DNA from: Ammonifex sp.
GTDB lineage: Bacteria; Bacillota; Desulfotomaculia; Desulfotomaculales; DYER01
Assembly (NCBI GenBank): GCA_020725605.1
Contig: DYER01000105.1
Coordinates: 1 to 56,434 of the forward strand
Length of the DNA: 56,434 nt
Direction: 5' to 3'
Below are positions 1-7,916 of the stretch, piece by piece; position 1 is the stretch's first letter; each line of letters begins with the position of its first letter. The notes beneath the pieces were generated by a model. It had not been told where the DNA came from. It searched no databases and saw nothing but the letters and a program-made list of their open reading frames with translations. A program made the position numbers and the translations under genes.

Positions 1-1
1 C

Positions 2-301
2 CTGGCCCGCCAGTGGTTCGTGTACGCTTTCGCCGCCATGATAGAGGCGGACTTCGACGGGAGCAGCTTTATTCCGCGGGGCGAGTCCATATGGCCCGGC
101 CCGATCAGGTTGACCGGCTTCCGGTACGCCCCGCCGGGGACCCCGGTGCCCGGGTCCGGGGGGTACGCCGCGACCGCGCGGCCGGGGTACGAGGCCGACC
201 TGGAGGTGCCGGTTTTGGGTGCGAGATTGCCCTTCATAGGGGAGCAGTACGTAGTGGTGCCTATGCGGTGTCTGGGGGTGGTGGCGCCGGTGGCGGAGTA
301 G
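2..301 (+). CDS. Unknown protein, C-terminal part only
   Basis: The reading frame is open from the first base of the window and stops at TAG 299-301, giving 99 visible residues; the true start lies upstream. I do not recognise it. The visible part has alternating hydrophobic and glycine/proline-rich stretches and no clear transmembrane helix. High GC and the codon usage resemble the pilus operon genes that resume at 3374. It may therefore be the last gene of an upstream block that was separated from the ATPase gene by the IS607 and protease insertion. Confidence 0.45.
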   Translation: MARQWFVYAFAAMIEADFDGSSFIPRGESIWPGPIRLTGFRYAPPGTPVPGSGGYAATARPGYEADLEVPVLGARLPFIGEQYVVVPMRCLGVVAPVAE

Positions 302-693
302 CCTTCGGGAAGTAGCTGGCGAAGCGGAGTCGGGCTTGCAGAGAAATGCGGGTCCGGCCCGCTTTTTTCGGGAGCGTGATCTCGATGTCGGGCCGGATTT
401 TGGCGCTCCGGGATATTGTCGGAAACCTGTGGTACTGTTACGTCTCCCGCAAGATGTGGGAGATGGATTGCACGGATTGTTTTGGTCAACGGGTGGGTTA
501 CAGCTTTTTCGAGTGCCCGGAATTCCGGTTTCGGCTTATGCCAATGGTGCTGTCTTTTTGGGCCGCGTTTGGTGTCTTATGGTGTAGGTGTTCCGGTTTT
601 GGTAAATATTTGCTTGCCGGTGCGATCATGGCGGTACCGTACCTGATGTGTCACGTTGTTGATTACCTGATCCAGAAGAGCAAACCCACGGCG
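302..693. other. Gap with a possible decayed reading frame
   Basis: About 390 bases, less GC-rich than the flanks. A plus-strand frame is open from about 346 (ATG at 385) and reads like a small cysteine-containing membrane protein with two hydrophobic stretches until about 760. It then runs on antisense through the protease gene to 1515, where it looks like a shadow. It may be a gene fragment that lost its stop codon. I see no RNA gene or promoter that I can defend here. Confidence 0.25.
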
Positions 694-1302
694 CTATATT
701 ACGCCAAGATGAAACTTGGCAAGGTACAGCCAGGACAAGGCGAAGAGCCCGAGGTAGAAAAAAATACTAAAGAAAGTTGTTGTTCTTTCGCTAAAAGGGT
801 AGGAAACAAAAAAGTCCACAGCGTCCGGCCCTGCTCTCTTGAAGACGGACTGGATGACGGAGAGGATTTTTTTGCCGTCGGTTCTGTTGCTGGCAGGAAG
901 CGCGTCCTGAAGGGCGCGGGTGAGGCTGGCGAAGGAAAAGGCGTACAGAAAAGTGTTGTTGCTCTGGCAGAAAAGAGCGGCGCAGGCGAGGTTTGCGAGG
1001 ATGCCGGCGGAGAAGACAGCGGCCTTTTTCAAGCGGTCGGGCGTGCGGAAGCCTCCGCACTGAAGGGTGCATTCGCCGCCGAAGAAGAAAAGCTGAGTGA
1101 TGATCACTGCCGTGCCTGCAATCTTGAAAACGGCGATTGCCGGCTTCTCTTTCTTGCCAAGCGTCACCTTTCGGGGCGGCCTGTCGAGGACGGCGAGGGC
1201 GACGGCGTGCGCGAACTCGTGCACGGCGGCGCTCGGAGGAACGGAAAGGAACGCGCACAGGAAAAAATATGCGATTGCCTGGGCGTGCTCCAGGACGATC
1301 AC
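694..1302 (-). CDS. Site-2 protease-like (M50) membrane metallopeptidase
   Basis: A 202-residue polytopic membrane protein. An HEFAH motif (HExxH zinc site) lies near residue 26 in the first helix. A helix reading SAGILANLA follows, as in the central M50 segment, and a LPAS..TDG motif near residue 140 supplies the third zinc ligand region. Such proteases cut transmembrane substrates inside the membrane. The start is uncertain: the frame is open to 1722, but the upstream part reads as antisense of the resolvase fragment, so I chose GTG at 1302 just before the first helix. It sits against a truncated IS607 resolvase, so it may have arrived by the event that cut that gene. Confidence 0.65.
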   Translation of the reverse strand: MIVLEHAQAIAYFFLCAFLSVPPSAAVHEFAHAVALAVLDRPPRKVTLGKKEKPAIAVFKIAGTAVIITQLFFFGGECTLQCGGFRTPDRLKKAAVFSAGILANLACAALFCQSNNTFLYAFSFASLTRALQDALPASNRTDGKKILSVIQSVFKRAGPDAVDFFVSYPFSERTTTFFSIFFYLGLFALSWLYLAKFHLGVI

Positions 1303-1540
1303 CTCTGGACCGAGTTCGGCCGTCTTGGGAGGGTCCTGCTGCTCTTGACGGCCCCGCTGTGGGTCCCGATGGCGTTGATCAGCGGCGGTTTCCGGGCCGC
1401 CGCCCCCTTCGGGAGCGAGGGGTGTCTGAGGAGCTTTTTCGAGGAAACCTACTTTTTCTCCTTCGTCTCCGGGGTGTGCTTCCTGGTTGCGAGGCTCTTT
1501 GCGGCCTGTTGCTGACGGCACCCCCGGCTTTTTGTCTTTC

Positions 1541-1786
1541 AGGGGGTTCGGCTTCGAGTACCTGGAGGAGTACTTCAACAGCTTCGGCGTCGAGGTGCTG
1601 GTGCTCAACCGGGAGGAGGACAGAAGCCCCCAGCAGGAGCTGGTGGAGGATTTGCTGGCCATAGTCGCTTCCTTCGCCGGCAAGCTGTACGGCCACAGGT
1701 CGCACAAGGCAAAAAAGCTCAAGGAAGAAGTGAAGGAGGCGCTCGAACGCCTTGATACTGACGACGGGCATAAGGCTTCCGAATGA
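1541..1786 (+). pseudogene. tnpA: IS607 resolvase TnpA, C-terminal remnant
   Basis: From AGG at 1541 the frame reads FGFEYLEEYF, then EEDRSPQQELVEDLLAIV, then LYGHRSHK. This is the conserved end of the IS607-family serine recombinase catalytic domain. The MerR-like DNA-binding domain, the catalytic serine and the first half of the resolvase fold are absent; unrelated sequence with the protease gene lies in their place. The frame runs to TGA 1784-1786 and overlaps the start of the tnpB gene by about 35 bases, the usual IS607 arrangement. The fragment cannot catalyse transposition, so the element needs a resolvase in trans. Confidence 0.85.
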
Positions 1787-3350
1787 GTTCGTCGGGCCGG
1801 CGAGAAACCTCGCCGCGCTGGGCCTGAAGCTGCAGGAGCAGGTCCTGGAACGCTGCTGGTCCCCGGAGGGGCTGGAGAAGGCCGCGGCGCATTCCGGCCG
1901 AATCTGGAAGCTCCTTGACGGGGAGCTCTCCCGCCCCCAGGACCTTTACGTGCCCAGCCGCCCCTGGCGGTGCGTCCTGGAGTCGACGGGCCGCATCCTG
2001 CGGTCCCAGGCCGAGCGGAGGCGGATATTCGAGCGCCTGCTCCCGCTGTTTTCCGGCGGGGCCAACGGCGCGGCGAGAAAGCTGTGCGAAGAGCTCAAGG
2101 CCGAGGGCGGCCCGGAGAAGTTCGGCTACCTTCTGAACGTGGCCGAGCAGATGGCGGAGTTCTATGCCGAGCACGGAAGGCTTCCGAGAGATTTCTTCGA
2201 GTTTCAGAGGAAGCCGGAGCCGAAGCGGTTCACGTACACCCTGGCTCCGGACGACGGGCCGGAGAAGGGGCAGGCGGCGCGCTGGCGCCTGGAGGGGGAC
2301 CGGCTTGCGGGCGAGATAAAGCTGCCGGCCGTCCCGGAGCCGCGTTCCGAGAGGGACTGGCGGTGGCTGCCGTTTTCGGTGAAGCTGCCGGCCGAGCTTC
2401 AGGGGAAGCTGGCCGCGGGCGGGGTTCTTTGCGCCCCGGACCTGCGGCTCAAGGTCAAGCCGGACGGGGAGCTCATAGCTTTGCTGGACGTGAAGGCGGA
2501 GGTGCCGGAGAAGGAGCCTTCGGGCGATTTCGGCCGCGCCCTGGCCTGCGACTGGGGCCTGCGGAAGATGGCGACCTGCACGGTGGTTTCCCGGAAGGGC
2601 CAGCTCACGCCGCCGTTCTTCGTGTTCTGGTCCGGGCTGAAGGCCAAGCTCTTCCGCATCCGGGAGGACATCAAGAAGCTCCAGGAACTGCGGGACCGGT
2701 GCGAGAAGGGAAGCCCTGCTTGGAAGGACCTGAACCGGAAGATGGCGGCGGCCTGGCAGAAGTACCACCGGATACAGCACGCCCTGGCGCATGCGGCCAG
2801 TATGTTCTTGGCCCTGCTGGCCAGAATCTTCGGGTGCCGGCACATCTACGTCGAGTGGCTGGCCACGTTGCGGGGCAGGAAGGGCCGGAGCAGGGACCTG
2901 AACTGGTGGATTTCGACAGCGGTGCGCGGCCTTCTCTTCCGGCTTCTGAGGTACAAGGCCAGGCTTTTCGGCATCCGGGTGTTCATGGTGCCTCCGGGGG
3001 GCACGAGCCGGGTGTGCCCGCGGTGCCTGGGCGCCGGGAAGCATGTGGTTTCTCCGAGGGACAGGACGGAGAAAGAATCGGGCTCCTGGTTCGTCTGCCC
3101 TTCGTGCGGGTGGCAGGCGGACCGGGACTATGCGGGGAGCCTGAACGTCGGCCGGGTCGGCTTGAGGCTTGCAAGGCCGCTGTCCTACATGGTCGGCGGC
3201 GCGGCGCAGCCGTTCCCGTCGCGGGCCGCTTTTGCGGAAGTTCTCCGGGAAGCGAAGGCCTTCACCACGACTTTCGGCTACGTAAGCAGCGTAGTAGTGG
3301 CAAATATCGGTTGCCTGCTTAAACTACTGAACATGCATAGTTGTACCTAG
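1752..3350 (+). CDS. tnpB: IS607-type TnpB, RNA-guided nuclease
   Basis: A 532-residue TnpB/Cas12-like protein, longer than the usual 350-450. The RuvC triad looks complete: D in ALACDWGL near residue 266, E in YVEWL near 366 and D in ADRDYAGS near 457. A four-cysteine zinc ribbon (CPRC..CPSC) precedes the last motif. TnpB proteins use an RNA made from the element's 3' end to cut DNA at the donor site and keep the element. The start TTG 1752 overlaps tnpA. The last 70 or so residues follow the RuvC-III motif and are not family-like; they may overlap the guide RNA. The Tad ATPase gene starts 24 bases after the stop, so the element lies directly against the pilus operon. Confidence 0.85.
   Translation: MILTTGIRLPNEFVGPARNLAALGLKLQEQVLERCWSPEGLEKAAAHSGRIWKLLDGELSRPQDLYVPSRPWRCVLESTGRILRSQAERRRIFERLLPLFSGGANGAARKLCEELKAEGGPEKFGYLLNVAEQMAEFYAEHGRLPRDFFEFQRKPEPKRFTYTLAPDDGPEKGQAARWRLEGDRLAGEIKLPAVPEPRSERDWRWLPFSVKLPAELQGKLAAGGVLCAPDLRLKVKPDGELIALLDVKAEVPEKEPSGDFGRALACDWGLRKMATCTVVSRKGQLTPPFFVFWSGLKAKLFRIREDIKKLQELRDRCEKGSPAWKDLNRKMAAAWQKYHRIQHALAHAASMFLALLARIFGCRHIYVEWLATLRGRKGRSRDLNWWISTAVRGLLFRLLRYKARLFGIRVFMVPPGGTSRVCPRCLGAGKHVVSPRDRTEKESGSWFVCPSCGWQADRDYAGSLNVGRVGLRLARPLSYMVGGAAQPFPSRAAFAEVLREAKAFTTTFGYVSSVVVANIGCLLKLLNMHSCT
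3160..3350 (+). ncRNA. Probable omega/reRNA and right end of IS607
   Basis: In TnpB elements the guide RNA is transcribed from the 3' end of tnpB through the element's right end. After the RuvC-III motif the frame loses family character and becomes less GC-rich towards 3300-3350, as expected where coding and RNA overlap. No terminal repeats are expected for IS607, so the exact boundary cannot be read from this sequence. Confidence 0.35.
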
Positions 3351-3373
3351 CCAAATCTAGCGTGGGAGGAACG

Positions 3374-4711
3374 GTGTTTCCTTTGTCTCTGGAATACGAA
3401 ACCACCGACTGGCTCGAGTGGGAGCGCAGGGAGAAGGAGCGGGTGATCGAGCAAATCGCCCGCGAGCTGCCACGGGACCTCTTCGACTCCCGGCGCGGGT
3501 ACCGGGAGATCGAGGAGATCGTCCGCCGGGCCGTGCTGGCCCGGAGCGACCTGGTGGCCCCGCACGAGGTCGACGACGTGGTGGCGGCCATCGCGGGCCA
3601 GGCCTCGGGCTACGGTGTCCTCCAGGAGTTCTTCGTCGGCCCGGGCGCCGAGGAGGTCACCGAGGTCTTCGTCAACCCCTCGCCGGACGGAATCCCGCGG
3701 GTCTTCTACGGGAAGCACGGCAGGTGCCACCCCGCCGGGAAAGGGTACTTCCGGAGCAGCGAGGAGGCCCTGCGCTACTTCCAGAAGATCTGCGAGGACG
3801 CGGGCCGGCCCTTCGTGGAGGACGCGCCCGTGGTGGACGCCTGGCTGAAGGACGGCAGCCGCCTCTCGGTCTTCGGCTTCAAGGTCTCGCCCCTGGGCCC
3901 GGGCGGGGCCATCAGGAAGTCCCCGCTGACCAGGCCGCCCATGCCCCTGGAGCGCCTGGTGGAGTCCGGCATGCTCCCCCGGTTCGCGGCCGACCTGATG
4001 AAGGACCTCTTCGTGAAGGGCCACGCCAACCTGGGCATCTTCGGCCGCACCGACTCGGGCAAGACCACCCTCCTGCGGGCCCTGGCCCTGTTCATCGAGC
4101 CCCTGGAGCGCACCTTCGTCGCGGAGACCAGCTTCGAGGTCTTCCTGCCCAACCTCCGGAACGTCATCAACCTGGTGGAGGTGACGGCGGGGGACCGGAC
4201 CGTGGTGGACATGGCGCAGCTCTGCCGGACCATGAACCGGAACAACCCGGACCGGAGCATCGTGGGCGAGATCCGCGGGAAGGAGATCGCGGCCGCCGCG
4301 CGCATCGCGGCCAGCACCAGCGGGGGCTTCTGGACCACCGGCCACGCGGGGGACGTGGTCTCCCTCAGGACGGCTCTCAAGGGCATGTACCGCGAGGCGG
4401 GCATCGAGCTGCCGCGGCGGGACCTGGACGAGGAGATCGCGTCCATGTTCCACTTCCTGATCTTCCTGGACAAGGAGACCCTCACCGGCGAGGCCCGCAG
4501 GACCCTGATGAGCGTCGTGGAGGTCGTGCCGGGCGAGGGCTACCGCACCATCCTGCGGTTCGACACCGAGGAGTTCGCGGCCAGCGGCGGCAAGACGCGG
4601 CGGTGGATATACGAGAACCCGGTCTCGCAGGAGCGGCTGGCCCGGCTGGCCTTCCGGGGGGCGGCGGTGAAGCCGGAGTACGAAAAGGTGGTGGAGCGGT
4701 ACCTGTGCTGA
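3374..4711 (+). CDS. tadA: CpaF/TadA-type secretion ATPase, copy 1
   Basis: A 445-residue type II/IV secretion ATPase that would power pilus assembly at the inner face of the membrane. Visible are a Walker A GRTDSGKTT near residue 223, a Walker B/Asp-box region RSIVGEIRGKE near 293 and a His-box TTGHAGD near 321. Start GTG 3374 follows GGGAGGA by only 3 bases; the frame is open upstream, so a nearby start is possible. The next gene overlaps its stop by 7 bases, which suggests coupled translation. It is divergent from the second copy at 18881, so the two probably serve different assemblies or different steps. Confidence 0.88.
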   Translation: MFPLSLEYETTDWLEWERREKERVIEQIARELPRDLFDSRRGYREIEEIVRRAVLARSDLVAPHEVDDVVAAIAGQASGYGVLQEFFVGPGAEEVTEVFVNPSPDGIPRVFYGKHGRCHPAGKGYFRSSEEALRYFQKICEDAGRPFVEDAPVVDAWLKDGSRLSVFGFKVSPLGPGGAIRKSPLTRPPMPLERLVESGMLPRFAADLMKDLFVKGHANLGIFGRTDSGKTTLLRALALFIEPLERTFVAETSFEVFLPNLRNVINLVEVTAGDRTVVDMAQLCRTMNRNNPDRSIVGEIRGKEIAAAARIAASTSGGFWTTGHAGDVVSLRTALKGMYREAGIELPRRDLDEEIASMFHFLIFLDKETLTGEARRTLMSVVEVVPGEGYRTILRFDTEEFAASGGKTRRWIYENPVSQERLARLAFRGAAVKPEYEKVVERYLC

Positions 4712-5646
4712 GGGAACTGGTTGACATGCTCGGGCCCGACGGCCTCAGGCTGGCGGCGCTTGATTTCTTTCTTTGGGCGGTCGTGGCCGCGTTTGGGCCC
4801 GTGCGCTTCTGCAGCACCGACCTGGCTTTGTACTTCGGCTGGGACCCGCCGCCCGGGCCGCTGGTCCCCGCGCTGCTGAAGCTCAGGCGGCTGTTACTGG
4901 GCCACGGTTCGGGGGCGGCCCTCGCGGGCAGCCCCACCGCGATTTTCCGGGCGGACCTCCACGGGCCCGCCGCGCTCTGGCTGAGCGCGTTCCTGTGGCT
5001 CGGGGCCGCCGCGCTCCTCGCGGCGCTTCGCGTGCCGTTTCCCCTTCCCCTGTTCGGCGAAGGCCGGAGTCCCTTTTTCCACCTCGGGCTGGTCGCGGCG
5101 CTGGTCTTCCTCCCCGTAGTCCTCTTCCTCCCGGGGCGCGCCGTGGTCAGGGGACTGCTTTGCGCGGAGTGCCTCTCAGGCATAGGAGAGCCATACGACG
5201 GCGGCGGCCAGGAAAACCCCTGCGGCCAGCGGGAAGGGGCAGAGCGTTGCACTGGGGAGATTTTCCGGGAGCGGGAGGGTGCCCGTGGAGGCGGATGCAG
5301 CGAGAAGGAACCTTGCCAAGTTTCCGTCCGGGCTTCTCGCGGCCTGCAATGCCGCGGCGGAGAGGAAGGCTGCGGCTGTGACGCCGCCGGCAGGGGTGCG
5401 GAAAAGACCGGTTGGCGGTTTGACTGGTGGTGCGTTCTCGTTCCGCTGATGGTCCTGCCGGCGGCGCTGCCGCTGGTGATGGTCCGCGCGGAGTCCGGAA
5501 TGCGTGCGGCGCTCGGCGCGCCCGCTTCACGGTTGAGGCCGGCGCTTCTTCCCGTTTTTGCGCTCGCGTGGGCTGTGCTGCTCCTGGCGGAGACGGCCTT
5601 GCTGATGGCGGCTTCCCTGGGAGTGGTAAACCTGGTGGTCTTTTAG
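4705..5646 (+). CDS. Multi-pass membrane protein of the pilus operon
   Basis: A 313-residue protein with hydrophobic stretches at both ends. The start GTG 4705 overlaps the ATPase stop; an ATG at 4726 is an alternative. It stands where a platform protein would be expected but shows no GspF/TadB signature. Codons for residues about 152-240 (5160-5420) give an unusual cysteine-, glycine- and charge-rich segment with less GC at third positions, unlike the rest. The same segment read on the minus strand gives a hydrophobic protein sequence, which raises the possibility of a local inversion. Function unknown. Confidence 0.55.
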   Translation: MLRELVDMLGPDGLRLAALDFFLWAVVAAFGPVRFCSTDLALYFGWDPPPGPLVPALLKLRRLLLGHGSGAALAGSPTAIFRADLHGPAALWLSAFLWLGAAALLAALRVPFPLPLFGEGRSPFFHLGLVAALVFLPVVLFLPGRAVVRGLLCAECLSGIGEPYDGGGQENPCGQREGAERCTGEIFREREGARGGGCSEKEPCQVSVRASRGLQCRGGEEGCGCDAAGRGAEKTGWRFDWWCVLVPLMVLPAALPLVMVRAESGMRAALGAPASRLRPALLPVFALAWAVLLLAETALLMAASLGVVNLVVF

Positions 5647-5699
5647 CTTGGTTTGCGATTTCGTGCTGAATAGGACAGTTTCTCTCAAGTAGGAGCGGG

Positions 5700-5891
5700 T
5701 TGAGAGGGAACTCTGTGAGTAATCAAGTGACTTCCTCCCTACCCCTGAAGGGGCAGGGCTTCCCGTCGGGGCTGATGGAACCCTTGTCACGGTTACAGGC
5801 GGGTGCGGGCGTGTGCCCGCGGCCCTTTCTTCCGTCGCCGGAGGGCGTCCCGCCAGGCGGCCGTCACTCCGCCGCAACTACGCCCGGCCGC
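5700..5891 (-). ncRNA. Probable omega/reRNA region of the IS605 TnpB
   Basis: The 190 bases after the tnpB stop (in its reading direction) are GC-rich, carry no good reading frame and contain the right-end hairpin at 5737-5758. By family rule the guide RNA scaffold comes from here and the guide from the flank just past the right end. The boundary is inferred only. Confidence 0.4.
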
Positions 5892-7214
5892 TCACGCGGC
5901 CCGCGGCGATACTTTCACAAACTTGTTCAGCCGCTTGTCCCACCGGTAGACTTCCGGCCCTTTCAGCCTGACGGGCCCTTTCAGCCCGATGCAGTGCCCG
6001 AAGAGGTAGTTCTTAAGGTTGTTGCCCGATCCGTTCAAGTCGGCGTGCATGACGGTCTTGCATTTTCTGCACGCCCAAAGGCCCCGGCGGACCCTGAACG
6101 ACCTGTTTTTGGTTCCGCATTCGTAGCAGGTGGTGGAGCTGTGGAGTTCCCTTGTTTCGTCCGGGCAGACCTGCCTCATCAGGCTCTTGTACTCGTGCTG
6201 GCGCCTTATCTGGTCGTAGGGAAGCTGGTTGATTTTCTGGCTGGCCTTCTTGTTCTTGTCTCCCGTCCGGGCCTTTCTCCTGATCCCGGTCAGGTCTCCC
6301 AGGACGGAGAAGGCGACGTCTTCGGCCCGGTCGAGCTCGGCCATGAACTTCGTCAGGGCGTGGGTCATCTGCTTGATGCGGCGGTCCAGCTTCTTGAGAG
6401 CCTCCCGCTTTGCGTTCAGGAGCGCCTTCCATCTGCGGGAGCCCTCCTTGCACCGGGACATTTTCTGTTGGAACTCGGCGATGGTCTTGTTCCGGTACTG
6501 GACCAAGGAAAGCAGCTCCCGGCAGACTACGAGCTGCTGGCCTCCCTCGCTGGTGGTCCGGGCGATTATGCCCGCGTTAATGTCGTACGCGGAGACCTTG
6601 TCCGCGGGTATTACGGGCACCGTGCCGAAGTCCCAGGTGACGTGGAGCTCCAGCCCGGCGAGCCGCTTCCCGCGGTGGACCGCCTTAACCTTGACCTCCA
6701 CTGGGACGCCCTTGAGGACGGTGCCGTCGGGGAGCGTCAGGGTGTCGGAGCCTTCCGGGAGGGGGACTTCGACCGCGCCCAGCTTGCGGGAAAGCTTCAG
6801 GAGCAGGCGGCCGTCCCGGTACTCGAAGCCCTGCTTCTTCCAGGTGATGGTGCGCAGGGTGTCCTTCGGCTTGAACCCGGGCGGGCGCATCTCCTCGTGG
6901 CCGTTTTTCCGGTGCCTTGCGCAGGAGCGCACGGCCTCGAAGTACTCCTCGACGACGGCCTGGGCGCTCTGGGAGTGGAGCTGCTTCCAGGAGGCGTAGC
7001 TCCTGAACTTTTTCTTCAGCCCGGCCTCGGTCGGGTACTTCTCGCCCCTCGTGCGGGCTTCGCGGCTCTCCCAGACGCAGGAGTTCCAGATTTTCGTTCC
7101 GGCCAGCATGGGCGCCTCGAAGACGGGGAGCCAGACGTCCAGGGGCAGGAAGGTCCTCCTGGTCAGGTAGAGCCGGTTTTTCCGCTTCTTGCCTTTCCTT
7201 TCGGCCCAGGCCAT
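5892..7214 (-). CDS. tnpB: IS605-family TnpB with unusual RuvC-II motif
   Basis: A 440-residue TnpB. RuvC-I aspartate is in AYDINAG near residue 210 and RuvC-III aspartate in HADLNGSGNN near 390, with a CYECG..CRKC zinc ribbon between. At RuvC-II, where most TnpBs have a glutamate (V-x-E-D-L), this protein has VLGDLTGIR near 306, so glycine sits at the expected catalytic position. Related TnpBs with GD at this place exist, and shifted active-site acids have been reported, so this alone does not show inactivity. The gene follows tnpA after 13 bases with its own AGGAG site. Confidence 0.88.
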   Translation of the reverse strand: MAWAERKGKKRKNRLYLTRRTFLPLDVWLPVFEAPMLAGTKIWNSCVWESREARTRGEKYPTEAGLKKKFRSYASWKQLHSQSAQAVVEEYFEAVRSCARHRKNGHEEMRPPGFKPKDTLRTITWKKQGFEYRDGRLLLKLSRKLGAVEVPLPEGSDTLTLPDGTVLKGVPVEVKVKAVHRGKRLAGLELHVTWDFGTVPVIPADKVSAYDINAGIIARTTSEGGQQLVVCRELLSLVQYRNKTIAEFQQKMSRCKEGSRRWKALLNAKREALKKLDRRIKQMTHALTKFMAELDRAEDVAFSVLGDLTGIRRKARTGDKNKKASQKINQLPYDQIRRQHEYKSLMRQVCPDETRELHSSTTCYECGTKNRSFRVRRGLWACRKCKTVMHADLNGSGNNLKNYLFGHCIGLKGPVRLKGPEVYRWDKRLNKFVKVSPRAA

Positions 7215-7227
7215 CGGCTTTCAGCTC

Positions 7228-7623
7228 CTATTTGTCCTGGCACTCCTCGATGTAGCGCCGGACGGTTTCGGAGGAGACCGTTCCGGCGGTGCCCACGTAG
7301 TAGGTGCGGGTCCAGAGCCGGGGGCCGGTCTGCCTGCCGAGCTCCGGGAACTTCCGCTGCAGGTAGCGGGAGGTGTAGCCCTTGATGGTGTTGATGAGCA
7401 CGGACGGCGCGTGCCTTGGCGGGGCCGAGACGAAGAGGTGGACGTGGTCGGGCTGGACGGAAAGGCTCAGCACCTCGACTTCCCTTTCCGCGCAGACCTT
7501 CCGCACCAGCCGTTCCAGCTCCTCGGCCACCGGGCCGGTCAGCACCTTGCGGCGGTACTTCGGTATCCATACGAAGTGGTAGTTTATGTTGTAGTGGGCG
7601 TACCTGGTTTTCCTGGTTTTCAT
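7228..7623 (-). CDS. tnpA: Y1 HUH transposase of IS200/IS605
   Basis: A 131-residue transposase that cuts and joins single-stranded DNA. The HUH metal-binding motif is HVHLF in the middle. The catalytic tyrosine lies in the C-terminal helix region with TYYVGTAG and VRRYIEEC. Length and the N-terminal YHFVWIPKYR motif match the family. It looks intact and could mobilise both this element and other elements with matching end hairpins. Confidence 0.93.
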   Translation of the reverse strand: MKTRKTRYAHYNINYHFVWIPKYRRKVLTGPVAEELERLVRKVCAEREVEVLSLSVQPDHVHLFVSAPPRHAPSVLINTIKGYTSRYLQRKFPELGRQTGPRLWTRTYYVGTAGTVSSETVRRYIEECQDK

Positions 7624-7916
7624 GGCAAGCTCAGCATGCCAGGTCTGGCAAGAAAAAACAAGCTTTCGGTTTTGGTCGGGCCGCCGCTTTCATCCCGCCC
7701 CCTAAAGGAGGGCGGGTCTTCCCGCGGCGGGTTTATAAAGAAGCGAGGCTATTTACAATGAGGATAAGGAGAAGCGGTATTTGTCCCGGCACGTATAAGG
7801 TTACACAGCAAAGTATTCCTTCGGAGATAAAACAATTGTTGCTAGATTATTTCTTGGGAACCAAGAACCTTAGTTTCGATAATAGCTGCTGTTTAGCAGG
7901 TAGTGTCAAGCTGCCT
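7624..7916. other. IS605 left end and AT-rich flank
   Basis: Contains the left-end hairpin at 7694-7716 and then about 200 bases of AT-richer DNA. A plus-strand frame (ATG 7758 to 7976) overlaps the 3' end of the SEC-C gene, lacks recognisable features and is probably not coding. GC drops sharply relative to the pilus genes, marking the edge of the inserted island. Confidence 0.4.

Larger units (their letters stand above)
5660..7745 (-). mobile_element. IS605-family element (tnpA + tnpB)
   Basis: Minus-strand element with a Y1 transposase gene upstream of a tnpB gene. Subterminal hairpins lie at both ends: a 7-bp perfect stem at 7694-7716 beyond tnpA (left end) and a 9-bp stem with one mismatch at 5737-5758 beyond tnpB (right end). 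IS605 elements move as single-stranded circles without terminal inverted repeats or target duplication, so exact ends are approximate. It lies between the membrane protein gene and the tadB gene of the pilus operon and points against it. Confidence 0.8.

Noticed and set aside
3418-4704. Very long open plus-strand frame through the first ATPase gene
   Set aside because: Arginine/proline/glycine-rich shadow of the ATPase; only the part after 4705 looks like protein.
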